Positions 52,723 to 61,636 of a stretch of DNA of 64,000 bases are shown here, piece by piece. A program made the translations under genes and the position numbers. The DNA lies in the NCBI RefSeq assembly GCF_015767675.1, contig NZ_CP065218.1:496001-560000 (forward strand), read 5' to 3'. The notes beneath the pieces are model-generated. The model worked only from the letters and a program-made list of their open reading frames with translations, did no database searches and was not told the DNA's origin. The DNA comes from Vibrio navarrensis. Lineage in GTDB: Bacteria > Pseudomonadota > Gammaproteobacteria > Enterobacterales > Vibrionaceae. Positions within the stretch are counted from its first letter, which is position 1, and each line of letters begins with the position of its first letter.

Positions 52723-55566
52723 ATGATGGCTAACACCCTTTCCAACGCCACTTATCAACAACTCAAAACGCTATTTGCGACACGCATTGAGCCAAAGAGA
52801 ATCATCACTCAAGAAGCCAAGCGCCTCGCTTACGGTACCGATGCCAGCTTTTATCGCTTGATCCCCAAGATTGTTCTGCGCCTCAAAGATCTCGACGAAG
52901 TGATTTTCGCCATTCAAAGTTGCCGCGAACTGGGCGTGCACTGCACCTTTCGCGCCGCTGGTACCAGCCTTTCCGGGCAAGCGGTGTCCGACTCAGTACT
53001 GATCACACTGACCGATGACTGGCGCGGGCATGAAATTATCGACGATGGCCATAAGATCACTCTGCAACCCGGCGTGATCGGCGCAGATGCCAACAAATAC
53101 CTTGCGCCTTTCCAGCGCAAGATCGGCCCAGATCCCGCCTCGATCAATACCTGTAAAATCGGCGGCATTGCGGCCAATAATGCCAGTGGCATGTGCTGCG
53201 GCACCGCGCAAAATTCTTACCGCACCGTAGATAGTATGAAGATCGTGTTTAGTGATGGCACCATTCTGAACACCGCAGATCAAGCCAGCATCGCTGCGTT
53301 TAAGCAAAGCCACGCTTCGCTCGTCTCCGGCATTGAAGCGCTTTGCCAGCAAGTGGCTGATAATAAAGAATTATCAGATAAAATTAAGCACAAGTATCGT
53401 CTTAAAAACACCACAGGTTACGCTCTTAACGCCTTGGTGGATTACCAAGATCCGATTGAAGTGATTGAACACTTGATGATTGGCTCGGAGGGCACCTTAG
53501 GCTTTATTGCCGAAATTACCTACAACACGGTGATTGAGCACCCCAATAAAGCCTCAGCATTGTTGGTCTTTGCCAGCATCGAAGAAGCGTGTCGCGCCGT
53601 GACCACATTATCTAAGTTGCCCGTGGCCGCTGTGGAACTGATGGATGGCCGTGCGCTGCGCTCTGTTGCCGACAAAGCGGGTATGCCGAGCTTTATTCCA
53701 TCGTTGGATCTCGAAGCCGCTGCTATTTTGGTTGAGTCTCATGCAAGCGGCCAAACCACGTTAGATTTACAATGTAAATCTGTGATGGATGCACTAAAAG
53801 AGTACACCATTATTGAGTCGGTGCCCTTCACCAGCGATGCTGCAATCGTTGCGACACTCTGGGGAATCCGCAAAGGCATGTTCCCTGCTGTGGGGGCGGT
53901 ACGCGAAGTCGGTACCACGGTGATTATCGAAGACGTTGCTTTTCCCGTGGAAAACTTAGCCAACGGCGTGCGTGACTTACAAGCCTTGTTTGATCGCTTC
54001 CAATACAGTGAAGCGATCATTTTCGGCCATGCGCTCGAAGGCAACTTGCACTTCGTGTTCACTCAAGGGTTTGATAGCCAAACAGAAATTGACCGCTACG
54101 GTAAGTTTATGGATGAGGTTGCAGAGCTCGTCGCGGTTAAATATCAAGGCTCGCTTAAAGCGGAACATGGTACCGGGCGTAATATGGCCCCCTATGTCGA
54201 GCTAGAGTGGGGGCGTGAGGGCTACCAGTTGATGCAGCAGATCAAAGCGCTGTTCGATCCGCAGGGCCTGCTCAACCCAGGGGTCATCATCAATGATAAT
54301 CCCCATTCGCACATCGAAAACCTCAAACCCATGCCAGCCGCTGATCCTTTGGTGGATCGCTGCATTGAATGCGGCTTTTGTGAACCGGTTTGCCCATCGC
54401 GTACGCTCACACTTTCGCCTCGTCAACGCATCGTACTCTATCGTGAATTGCAGCGCAGAGAACGCGCAGGTGAAAAGGTTGAAGCCAGTGAATTAGAGAA
54501 AGTATTTGAATATCAAGGTATTGATACTTGCGCTGCAACCGGATTGTGTGCCGATCGCTGCCCAGTTGGCATTAATACTGGCGATTTGGTGAAAAAACTT
54601 CGTATCGCCAAATATGAGAAATTTACGCCGATCGCCAAATGGACGGCGGACCATTTTTCCGCCACCACCGCCCTAACGCGCGCTGGCCTCAAAGCCAACC
54701 AGATCGCCACTAAGGCGCTCGGCGCAAAAACGGTCGGTAAACTGACCAACGGACTGCGCTCGCTTTCCAAAGGGACCACGCCTATTTGGTTTGCAGAATA
54801 TCCGCAGGCCAATACGCATGACTTAGGTAAAGTCCCACTGGCGCAGCGCTGCGACGAGAAGAAAGTGGTTTACATGCCCTCTTGTGCCAGCCGTAACATG
54901 GGGCAACAGAGCAGCGCGGCAGATCAACGGCCACTGACCGAAGTGACATTGTCACTCATAAGCAAGGCGGGATACGAAGTGATCATCCCTGCGCAATTGA
55001 GCAATCAATGTTGTGGCATGCCATACGACAGCAAAGGGATGAACGAATTAGCCACAAACAAAGCTAAACAGTTGGAAGAAGTGCTGTGGCAAGCTAGCCG
55101 AGAAGGAACCTATCCGGTGCTGATGGATACCAGCCCTTGCGCCAAACGCAGTATTGAGCAGTTTAGCAAGCCGCTGGAAGTGCTTGAGCCTACGGGTTTT
55201 GTGCGCAAGTATCTGCTGGAGCATCTGCACATTACTCCGCTCAACGAAACCGTCATGTTGCACGTCACGTGCAGTTCACGCCGCATGGGACTAGAAAACG
55301 ACATGTTGGCACTGGCCAAAACCTGCACCAGCCAAGTGATCGTGCCTGAGCATATTCAGTGTTGCGGCTGGGCGGGCGATAAAGGGTTTACCACGCCAGA
55401 ACTCAACGCCGCCGCGGTTCATCCGTTAAAAGCGCAAGTGCCCAGTGATTGCCAGCGAGGCTTTAGCAATAGCCGCACGTGTGAAATTGGTTTGTCGCAT
55501 CACAGCGGCATACCCTATCAATCCATTCTCTATTTGGTTGATGAAGCCTCTGCCGCAAAAAGCTAA
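52723..55566 (+). CDS. dld: FAD/Fe-S D-lactate dehydrogenase (Dld-II type)
   Basis: A 947-residue flavin and iron-sulphur enzyme oxidising D-lactate (possibly also 2-hydroxyglutarate-type acids) to the keto acid with quinone as acceptor. Layout: FAD-binding PCMH domain (about 40-260: CTFRAAGTSLSGQAVSDSVL, GGIAANNASGMCCG), FAD-linked oxidase C domain (to about 530, KAEHGTGRNMAPYVELEWG), two [4Fe-4S] motifs (CIECGFCEPVCPS and CAATGLCADRCPVG), and two CCG domains (SNQCCGMPYDSKG, IQCCGWAGDKGFT). No membrane helix. The start follows AAGGAAG; ATG at 52726 is equally possible. Third gene of the lactate operon, followed by a terminator. It differs from the small E. coli Dld. Confidence 0.92.
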   Translation: MMANTLSNATYQQLKTLFATRIEPKRIITQEAKRLAYGTDASFYRLIPKIVLRLKDLDEVIFAIQSCRELGVHCTFRAAGTSLSGQAVSDSVLITLTDDWRGHEIIDDGHKITLQPGVIGADANKYLAPFQRKIGPDPASINTCKIGGIAANNASGMCCGTAQNSYRTVDSMKIVFSDGTILNTADQASIAAFKQSHASLVSGIEALCQQVADNKELSDKIKHKYRLKNTTGYALNALVDYQDPIEVIEHLMIGSEGTLGFIAEITYNTVIEHPNKASALLVFASIEEACRAVTTLSKLPVAAVELMDGRALRSVADKAGMPSFIPSLDLEAAAILVESHASGQTTLDLQCKSVMDALKEYTIIESVPFTSDAAIVATLWGIRKGMFPAVGAVREVGTTVIIEDVAFPVENLANGVRDLQALFDRFQYSEAIIFGHALEGNLHFVFTQGFDSQTEIDRYGKFMDEVAELVAVKYQGSLKAEHGTGRNMAPYVELEWGREGYQLMQQIKALFDPQGLLNPGVIINDNPHSHIENLKPMPAADPLVDRCIECGFCEPVCPSRTLTLSPRQRIVLYRELQRRERAGEKVEASELEKVFEYQGIDTCAATGLCADRCPVGINTGDLVKKLRIAKYEKFTPIAKWTADHFSATTALTRAGLKANQIATKALGAKTVGKLTNGLRSLSKGTTPIWFAEYPQANTHDLGKVPLAQRCDEKKVVYMPSCASRNMGQQSSAADQRPLTEVTLSLISKAGYEVIIPAQLSNQCCGMPYDSKGMNELATNKAKQLEEVLWQASREGTYPVLMDTSPCAKRSIEQFSKPLEVLEPTGFVRKYLLEHLHITPLNETVMLHVTCSSRRMGLENDMLALAKTCTSQVIVPEHIQCCGWAGDKGFTTPELNAAAVHPLKAQVPSDCQRGFSNSRTCEIGLSHHSGIPYQSILYLVDEASAAKS

Positions 55567-55580
55567 GCTTGTTTTCCCTC

Positions 55581-55606
55581 ATGGCCCTGTTTAGGGCCAT
55601 TTTTGT
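55581..55606 (+). terminator. Terminator of the lldP-lldD-dld operon
   Basis: ATGGCCCT-GTTT-AGGGCCAT followed by TTTTGTT, 14 bp past the dld stop. Confidence 0.9.
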
Positions 55607-55678
55607 TGTTCGCAATTTTAGATTGAGCTGGGCATACTAGGCGAAACTGGACACTCAGCAGAGCATACGGGAAAAAAC

Positions 55679-56434
55679 ATGACCGAATCGCAGCAACTGA
55701 TCGCTGAACTGAAAACTCAACTCAAACTGCACGGCGTGCACTATACCGACATCGCTAAGGCCTTAGATCTGAGTGAAGGCTCAGTGAAACGCTTGCTGGC
55801 AGAGGGCAACAACATCAGCTTGGCGCGTTTAGAACGTATATGCCAGCTTATCGACCTAGAGATGAGTGAGTTATTTAAGCTCGCCTATGCGCAAAAACAG
55901 GGGTTAACGGCGCTCAGTTATCAGCAGGAAAAAGAGCTGATTGACGACAAAGCATTGCTACTGGTCGCGGTGTGTGTCGTGAATGGCTACACCTTTAAAC
56001 AGATCGCCGAACAATATCAGTTCAGTGAACCAGATCTGATACAAAAGTGCGTACAACTCGATCGTCTCGGCATCATCGAACTGCAACCCAACAACCGCTT
56101 TAAATTAAAGCTCACCAAGCAGTTTGCCTGGATTGCCGGTGGCCCCATTCAATCGTTTTTCCAGCAGCAAGTGCAACACGCCTTTTTCAACAGCTATTTT
56201 TCCGCTGAGGATGAAAAGCTGGTGATGGCAACAGGGTTGATGTCGCTGCCCAGCAACCAGAAAATGCAGCAGAAGATGCAAAAACTGGTCGGCGAGTTCT
56301 ACGCTACCTGCCAAAGTGACAATGAACTGGATATCAAAGATCGTCACGGGACATCATTGGTGCTCGCGATTCGCCGCTGGACTTTTCCGCTGTTCGCCGA
56401 GCGAGAAGCAAACGCGAGCCAGCGCAAAAAGTAA
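55679..56434 (+). CDS. XRE-family transcriptional regulator
   Basis: A 251-residue protein with an N-terminal Cro/C1-type helix-turn-helix (VHYTDIAKALDLSEGSVKRLLAEGNNISLARLERICQLI split over residues about 19-58). The rest has a second winged-helix-like stretch (VNGYTFKQIAEQYQFSEPDLIQKCVQLDRLGIIEL) and a C-terminal effector region of unknown kind. It is followed by an LplT-PlsC fusion gene 125 bp away, which it might control, but no operator is evident. Confidence 0.83.
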   Translation: MTESQQLIAELKTQLKLHGVHYTDIAKALDLSEGSVKRLLAEGNNISLARLERICQLIDLEMSELFKLAYAQKQGLTALSYQQEKELIDDKALLLVAVCVVNGYTFKQIAEQYQFSEPDLIQKCVQLDRLGIIELQPNNRFKLKLTKQFAWIAGGPIQSFFQQQVQHAFFNSYFSAEDEKLVMATGLMSLPSNQKMQQKMQKLVGEFYATCQSDNELDIKDRHGTSLVLAIRRWTFPLFAEREANASQRKK

Positions 56435-56558
56435 CATCAGATTAGATTTCGAGCAACAATATACGTTACTTCTGTCGCTATTCTCGCGCCTAAATGGGAT
56501 TTGCGGCACTCTGCCTGCCATTGGAACGTAGTAAATCTACGCACTCATGGAGGCTACA

Positions 56559-58427
56559 ATGTTATTTTCTCGTCGATTTTTCCCTTACTTTTGCACCCAA
56601 TGTTTGGGCGCTTTGAATGACAATGTCTATAAAAATATCTTGCTGCTGATGGTCACTTACAGCCAGCTCGATAGCTTGCCAATGCCTGTCGATCTATTTG
56701 TCAACTTGGCTGCGGGTCTGTTCATTCTGCCCTTTTTACTCTTTTCTGCGCATGCGGGGCAAATCGCCGATCACATGGACAAAGCGCGCCTGATCCGCCG
56801 TTTGAAAATCGCCGAATTCTTTATCATGGGCTGCGCTGCCGTGGCTATTTTGACGCAAAGCCCTATCGCCATGCTGGTGCTGCTCTTTCTCACGGGTACC
56901 CAGTCGGCGTACTTCGGCCCAGTGAAATACTCTCTGCTGCCGCAAGCGTTGCTGCCTCGTGAGCTGGTCAAAGGCAACGCTTGGGTCGAAATGGGCACCT
57001 TTATCTCGATTCTTGCAGGTACGCTAACCGCCGGATTACTCATCGCGCTCGACAACGGGCTGCCGATTGCCGCAGGGCTCGTGCTCGTTTTGTCACTAAT
57101 TGGGGTGTTCACCAGCCGTTTGATCCCTTCTTTACCTACCAACACTGCGGGCAAGGTAAGCTTCCAGCCAATTTCTGCCTTAATCACCACACTCAAAACC
57201 AGCCAGCGTAATCGCGGCATCTGGATGGCAATCCTCGCCATCAGTTGGTTTTGGTTTCTGGGCGCAACTTATCTAACTCAGTTCCCTAACTTTGCGAAAA
57301 TCCACTTGCACGCCGACAGTACTGTGGTCTCGCTGCTGCTGGCCCTCTTTTCTATCGGCATTGCCGCTGGCTCTTGGCTGTGTGAAAAGCTCTCTTTTGA
57401 TCAAGTCGAACTCGGTATTTTGCCCTTTGGCATTGCGGGTTTAACGCTGTTTGGCATTGACTTGCTGCTTGCTCTTCCGCAAAGCCAACCGTTGACTGAT
57501 TCCTACTGGCAAGCAGGAGCATTTATCGCTCAGTCTGAACACTGGCGAGTTATGTTTGATCTCTTCATGGTTGGCGTTAGTGGCGGCCTGTTCGTTGTGC
57601 CACTGTATGCTTTTATCCAATCACGCGCCGAGCATGGGCAATGTGCGCAAGCAATCGCCGCCAACAACATCATGAATTCGCTGTTTATGGTCGCGTCAGC
57701 CGCGTTGGCCATCGTATTTTTAACGGTGCTCGGGCTCTCTATCGTCCAGTTGTTTGCTCTGCTCGCGGTCGTCAATCTTATCGTGGCGGTATACGTCTAT
57801 CGCCAAGTGCCTGAGTTTACACAACGTTTTGTCAGCTACTTGCTCAGCCATCTTATGTATCGCGTGACCATTCGTGGCCGAGAGTTGATCCCTCAGCAAG
57901 GAGCCGCCCTGCTGGTGGCGAACCACGTCAGTTACGTTGACGCGCTGATTCTGATGGGGGTGTCACCAAGGCCAGTTCGTTTTGTGATGGCGAAAGAGAT
58001 CAGCGAAATACCGCTGCTCAAACCTCTGTTCCGACACGCTGGCGTTATCCCTATCTGTTCGCCGAAAAAATGTCGTGACACCTATCAAAACGCTTTTCAG
58101 CAAATAGACCAAGCGCTCAACAATGGCGAAGTGGTGTGTCTTTTCCCTGAAGGTCGTTTGACCACCGACGGGTTGTTGGGTGAATTTCGCCCCGGAGTAG
58201 AAAAGATTTTACAACATAACCCAGTCAAGGTGATTCCAGTGGGTTTAGTCGGACTGTGGGGATCGTTTTTCAGTCATAAGAATGGACATGCTTGTACTAA
58301 GCGACCAAGCCGCTTCTGGTCAAAAGTCAGCGTCAACATTGGCGAGGTCGTGTCTGGTGATGTCACTGACCGTCACCAATTATTCCAGCAAGTACAAAAC
58401 TTGCTTGCTCAAGCAGAGTCACAGTAA
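56559..58427 (+). CDS. LplT-like MFS / PlsC acyltransferase fusion
   Basis: A 622-residue inner-membrane protein for lysophospholipid recycling. Residues about 1-405 form an MFS permease of the LplT type (FCTQCLGALNDNVYKNILLLM, GTQSAYFGPVKYSLLPQ). Residues about 420-600 are a PlsC-type 1-acylglycerol-phosphate acyltransferase, with NHVSYVD (NHx4D motif) and FPEGRLTTDG. The AMP-ligase domain of Aas is missing, so the fusion can flip and reacylate but must get acyl donors elsewhere. GGAGG sits 5 nt before the ATG at 56559, which is preferred over the ATG at 56547. The next gene, an alpha/beta hydrolase, follows after 48 bp. Confidence 0.9.
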   Translation: MLFSRRFFPYFCTQCLGALNDNVYKNILLLMVTYSQLDSLPMPVDLFVNLAAGLFILPFLLFSAHAGQIADHMDKARLIRRLKIAEFFIMGCAAVAILTQSPIAMLVLLFLTGTQSAYFGPVKYSLLPQALLPRELVKGNAWVEMGTFISILAGTLTAGLLIALDNGLPIAAGLVLVLSLIGVFTSRLIPSLPTNTAGKVSFQPISALITTLKTSQRNRGIWMAILAISWFWFLGATYLTQFPNFAKIHLHADSTVVSLLLALFSIGIAAGSWLCEKLSFDQVELGILPFGIAGLTLFGIDLLLALPQSQPLTDSYWQAGAFIAQSEHWRVMFDLFMVGVSGGLFVVPLYAFIQSRAEHGQCAQAIAANNIMNSLFMVASAALAIVFLTVLGLSIVQLFALLAVVNLIVAVYVYRQVPEFTQRFVSYLLSHLMYRVTIRGRELIPQQGAALLVANHVSYVDALILMGVSPRPVRFVMAKEISEIPLLKPLFRHAGVIPICSPKKCRDTYQNAFQQIDQALNNGEVVCLFPEGRLTTDGLLGEFRPGVEKILQHNPVKVIPVGLVGLWGSFFSHKNGHACTKRPSRFWSKVSVNIGEVVSGDVTDRHQLFQQVQNLLAQAESQ

Positions 58428-58475
58428 CGGAATAAATCGCATGCGATACTCATCGCAGCCACGAAAGGAGTCGAG

Positions 58476-59126
58476 ATGAAAATCATCATCTTACATGGGT
58501 TGTATATGCATGGCTTGGTCATGCAGCCACTTAGCCACCGCTTGCGAAAGCTGGGCTATCAAACGCAAACCCTGACCTACAACTCAGTCAAGATTGATGA
58601 GGAAAAAGTCTATCAAACGATCGATCAGGCGCTCGACCCCTTATCTCCCAACGTGTTAGTGGGTCATAGCCTCGGCGGGCTGATGATCAAACATTATCTT
58701 GCGTCGCGACAGCCTTCGATAGCCTGTATCTCCCATGTCGTAACCATAGGCTCGCCATTAAAAGGCGCATCCATTGCTGAGCGTATTAAAGAATTAGGTT
58801 TTGGTGCCATGCTTGGTAACGCGCCTAAGCACGGTTTGGATCTGCACGATGACCGTTGGCGATGGCCGCAAAAACTGGGCAGTATTGCGGGCACCCTGCC
58901 TTTGGGAGCAAGGCCGCTGCTGCTAATGGACGATCACACCCTATCTGACGGCACTGTCACTGTCGAAGAGACCAAAATCGCTGGCATGACTGACCATTTC
59001 ATGGCACGCAGTAGTCACACTGGCCTAATCTACAGTCGCTTCATTGCCAAGCAGATTGACCACTTCATTCGCTACTCCTGTTTCAAACACAACAAGAGTT
59101 GGGTTAAAAATCGCCATCTAAAATAG
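58476..59126 (+). CDS. Alpha/beta-hydrolase (esterase/lipase-like)
   Basis: A 216-residue cytoplasmic hydrolase: MKIIILHGLYMHGLVMQPL (oxyanion strand, HG), nucleophile elbow VGHSLGGLMIKHYLA (Ser about residue 71), VVTIGSPLKGASIAE, and a probable Asp in DGTVTVEETKI and His in SSHTGLIYS. The AAAGGAG site upstream is strong. The 48-bp spacing behind the LplT-PlsC gene suggests cotranscription and a lipid-related substrate, which remains inferred. Confidence 0.85.
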   Translation: MKIIILHGLYMHGLVMQPLSHRLRKLGYQTQTLTYNSVKIDEEKVYQTIDQALDPLSPNVLVGHSLGGLMIKHYLASRQPSIACISHVVTIGSPLKGASIAERIKELGFGAMLGNAPKHGLDLHDDRWRWPQKLGSIAGTLPLGARPLLLMDDHTLSDGTVTVEETKIAGMTDHFMARSSHTGLIYSRFIAKQIDHFIRYSCFKHNKSWVKNRHLK

Positions 59127-59295
59127 ACAGCATCTATAAATCCCACCTTGCCTATGGCTATTACTATGAGATTTATATATCATCACGCCCACTATAAAAC
59201 AGTGTTCAAAATCAGAGCACAGAAAGTGTTGTGGGTTGCCAGAAAAAAACAGCAAGCAACTCCTTAGACCAAAGACCAACTTAGTGGGAATAACA

Positions 59296-59877
59296 ATGAA
59301 AATGAAAGCGATCGCGCTCGCCATATTGAGCCTAGCCGCCGTGTCTACAGCTCAAGCTGAGTCGAAAGTGTCAGGATTTTATGTTGGTGGTGGCGTGGGT
59401 TCTACCGATTTCGACAGCGATGAAAGTGTGGATGGCAAAGCCGATGGCAGCGCGCTAAAACTTATCGCTGGCTATCAGTTTAACCGTATCGTGGGCATTG
59501 AGGCGCAATACAACATATACGGTGATATTAAATTCACTAATCCCGTGAATACTTGGTCGCCTACGACATTGTCGATCAACGCTAACCTAGGATACCGCTT
59601 TGACAACGGCTTTCGCCCGTACGGTTTAATAGGTCTTTCAGCGCTTGACCTGAGTGAAACGACACAAACACTCGAAGACGATCAAGGTAGTGCAATCCAT
59701 TTCGGCCTCGGTCTAGAATATGCACCGCCAACACTGGATGGATTAGCGTTGCGCGTCGGATACGATACCGAGATCTTCGGTATCAGTACCACTTATGTGC
59801 AAAACAGTACTGTGGTCACTAAAGACGTGGCTTACAGCATCGGCACGGTTTATGCAGGTGTCACTTACAAATTCTAA
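59296..59877 (+). CDS. Outer-membrane beta-barrel protein (OmpA-like OMP_b-brl)
   Basis: A 193-residue predicted eight-stranded barrel. The start at 59296 (MKMKAIALAILSLAAVSTAQA) gives a clean signal peptide and follows GTGGGAA; the frame extends to 59236 without support. Alternating strands are visible (KVSGFYVGGGVGSTDF, ALKLIAGYQFNRIVGIEAQYN, LSINANLGYRFDNGFRPYGLIGL, SIGTVYAGVTYKF) and the chain ends in Phe, the usual outer-membrane insertion signal. No periplasmic OmpA domain. Function unknown. Confidence 0.88.
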   Translation: MKMKAIALAILSLAAVSTAQAESKVSGFYVGGGVGSTDFDSDESVDGKADGSALKLIAGYQFNRIVGIEAQYNIYGDIKFTNPVNTWSPTTLSINANLGYRFDNGFRPYGLIGLSALDLSETTQTLEDDQGSAIHFGLGLEYAPPTLDGLALRVGYDTEIFGISTTYVQNSTVVTKDVAYSIGTVYAGVTYKF

Positions 59878-59904
59878 CTGCCCAGCAGCAGAAAAAACGT
59901 CACC

Positions 59905-59933
59905 AACCGGAGTCACACCACTCCGGTTTTTTT
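59905..59933 (+). terminator. Terminator after the barrel gene
   Basis: AACCGGAGT-CACACC-ACTCCGGTT followed by TTTTTT. Confidence 0.92.
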
Positions 59934-60054
59934 ATCTCTGGTATTTGCACGCATACTTTGCGACGGAACGCCGCATAAAAAGAGATCAAGCGCTCAAAAT
60001 CACAGCGAACAAGTGCTTAAATGGCGATAAATCAAGCAATTGATTTTTTTTCGC

Positions 60055-60090
60055 TTTACAAGCGAATCGCTTCCCCCTATTATCGCCGCC
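60055..60090 (+). promoter_or_regulatory. tRNA operon promoter
   Basis: -35 TTTACA (60055-60060), 17-bp spacer, -10 TATTAT (60078-60083), then a GC-rich discriminator CGCCGCC as in stringently controlled stable-RNA promoters. The -35 is embedded in a perfect inverted repeat TTCGCTT-TAC-AAGCGAA (60050-60066). Confidence 0.75.
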
Positions 60091-60093
60091 TAC

Positions 60094-60184
60094 GGAGAGA
60101 TGGCTGAGTGGTTGAAAGCACCGGTCTTGAAAACCGGCGTACGTTAATAGCGTACCTAGGGTTCAAATCCCTATCTCTCCGCCA
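60094..60184 (+). tRNA. tRNA-Ser (UGA anticodon)
   Basis: Acceptor GGAGAGA pairs with TCTCTCC; anticodon loop CTTGAAA gives TGA; the long variable arm (CGTACGTTAATAGCGTAC) is diagnostic of serine tRNA; T-arm GGTTCAAATCC; GCCA end encoded. Confidence 0.97.
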
Positions 60185-60217
60185 CTTTTGCACTGTTTAG
60201 CTTCTGCTAGATAGTTT

Positions 60218-60293
60218 GCCTCGATAGCTCAGTCGGTAGAGCAGAGGATTGAAAATCCTCGTGTCGGTGGTTCGATTCCGCCTCGAGGCACCA
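60218..60293 (+). tRNA. tRNA-Phe (GAA anticodon)
   Basis: Acceptor GCCTCGA pairs with TCGAGGC; D-arm AGCTCAGTCGGTAGAGC; anticodon stem GAGGATTGAAAATCCTC with GAA; T-arm GGTTCGATTCC; encoded ACCA end. 76 nt. Confidence 0.97.
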
Positions 60294-60354
60294 TTTAAAT
60301 TAGCTGGTGTTTTATAAAAGCGTCAGTAAGTGCCAAGCACGATAAAAGAATAGT

Positions 60355-60430
60355 TCCTCCTTAGCTCAGTCGGTAGAGCGACGGACTGTTAATCCGCAGG
60401 TCGCTGGTTCGAGCCCAGCAGGAGGAGCCA
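60355..60430 (+). tRNA. tRNA-Asn (GUU anticodon)
   Basis: Acceptor TCCTCCT pairs with AGGAGGA; anticodon stem CGGACTGTTAATCCG with GTT; T-arm GGTTCGAGCC; encoded GCCA end. 76 nt. Third tRNA of the operon. Confidence 0.97.
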
Positions 60431-60437
60431 CTTTTAG

Positions 60438-60467
60438 AAAGCCTTATCGCAAGATAAGGCTTTTTCT
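60438..60467 (+). terminator. Terminator of the tRNA operon
   Basis: AAAGCCTTATC-GCAA-GATAAGGCTTT followed by TTCTTT, 8 bp after tRNA-Asn. Confidence 0.92.
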
Positions 60468-60645
60468 TTATGCTTCAGAATCGGGTAACCGCAAGTCAAC
60501 GCTGACGTCAGCAGTTCTTGCTTGACCGCATTACCACATCCTTTATCCCATCAATTCTCTGTCTTCCCCATGGCACTGCCATTTTTTTCCCCGAGCGACG
60601 TTGCGTTTGACCACACCTTTCAGTCTAGGCCTCGGCTACGCAGCT

Positions 60646-61530
60646 TCAAGCGGACAGAGACAATTCCGATTCTTTCTTTTCCTGAGTTTTAAAGCGTTCT
60701 TCGTACGCATGCATAAAATCCTGGCGTATCAAGTGTTCCAGATGGGTCGCTTTATCGGTCGGGCAAAAGATCATGTAGTGCACAACTTGCTCACCAGCGG
60801 CGGTGGTCGTAATGTGTATGTGCGGTTCAGAGCCCGGCAAGTCGACACCCGCATGCTTTTCAATCATGGCGTTGTAGCGGCGAGCCACGTCGCTGAAATA
60901 GTGACAGTGTTCTTCAATCTTTTCGGTTAAAAGAGGGATAAGCGGATACAAGTTCACGAACTCCGGCACCACAATGGAAAAATTGTGGTAAACGTAGCGC
61001 TTCATAAAATTGAGGTTTTTCACCGGGTAGGTAAAAAACATGCTGTTCGGCAACGTCGCGGTTTTTCCGGTAAAGTGATACTGGCCGTGGTGCAAATCGA
61101 TCTCTTGAATCACGGTTGCCATCATATTGTGTTCAATCACTTCACCACAGATCTTGCCCACTTCTATCCAATCTCCGACGCGAAACGAGCGCGAACTCGC
61201 TCTTTGAATTGAGCCAGTAAAACAGAGAATAATCTCTTTCGAAGCGACCACGATTGCCACCGCAATCGCGGTTACCGAAAGCGCAAACTGGTTGATTTCC
61301 GCTTGCCAAAGGGCAAACAGAATAAGAAGTGTCGCAGCGAATGTGCCATTTTTGGTGCGCGACATCCAGTTACGCTGTTTCTCCGTGATTAACGCAGCAT
61401 CACCGCGGATAATTGACAAAGTAAAACGACGAATCGCGATGACGAATAACACAATCAACGCGGTAAAAACCAATTTGTGCTGCAAAAGAAAATCGACAAC
61501 CAGCAGTACGTTCTCCACAAAATACCCCAT
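60646..61530 (-). CDS. Small-conductance mechanosensitive channel (MscS family)
   Basis: A 294-residue inner-membrane channel. From the ATG at 61530 (MGYFVENVLLVVDFLLQHKL) there are about four helices: LVFTALIVLFVIAIRRF, GTFAATLLILFALWQ and the pore-lining region ALSVTAIAVAIVVASKEIILCFTGSIQRA, which is the TM3-type segment. The MscS beta domain follows (FRVGDWIEVGKICGEVIEHNMMATVIQEID, TLPNSMFFTYPVKNL). The C-terminus is charged. A TTG at 61548 could extend it by six residues; neither has a strong ribosome-binding site. It lies downstream of and convergent to the tRNA operon. Role: osmotic safety valve, inferred from family. Confidence 0.88.
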   Translation of the reverse strand: MGYFVENVLLVVDFLLQHKLVFTALIVLFVIAIRRFTLSIIRGDAALITEKQRNWMSRTKNGTFAATLLILFALWQAEINQFALSVTAIAVAIVVASKEIILCFTGSIQRASSRSFRVGDWIEVGKICGEVIEHNMMATVIQEIDLHHGQYHFTGKTATLPNSMFFTYPVKNLNFMKRYVYHNFSIVVPEFVNLYPLIPLLTEKIEEHCHYFSDVARRYNAMIEKHAGVDLPGSEPHIHITTTAAGEQVVHYMIFCPTDKATHLEHLIRQDFMHAYEERFKTQEKKESELSLSA

Positions 61531-61636
61531 AGAAAAAAGAGGACTCAATCCCTCAGTTTGCGTAGGCGCACACTCTATAAAACTGGTCGCCAGAGCGCAA
61601 ACAGCGGCGACAAAAACGTTAACTCACCAGAGTTAT

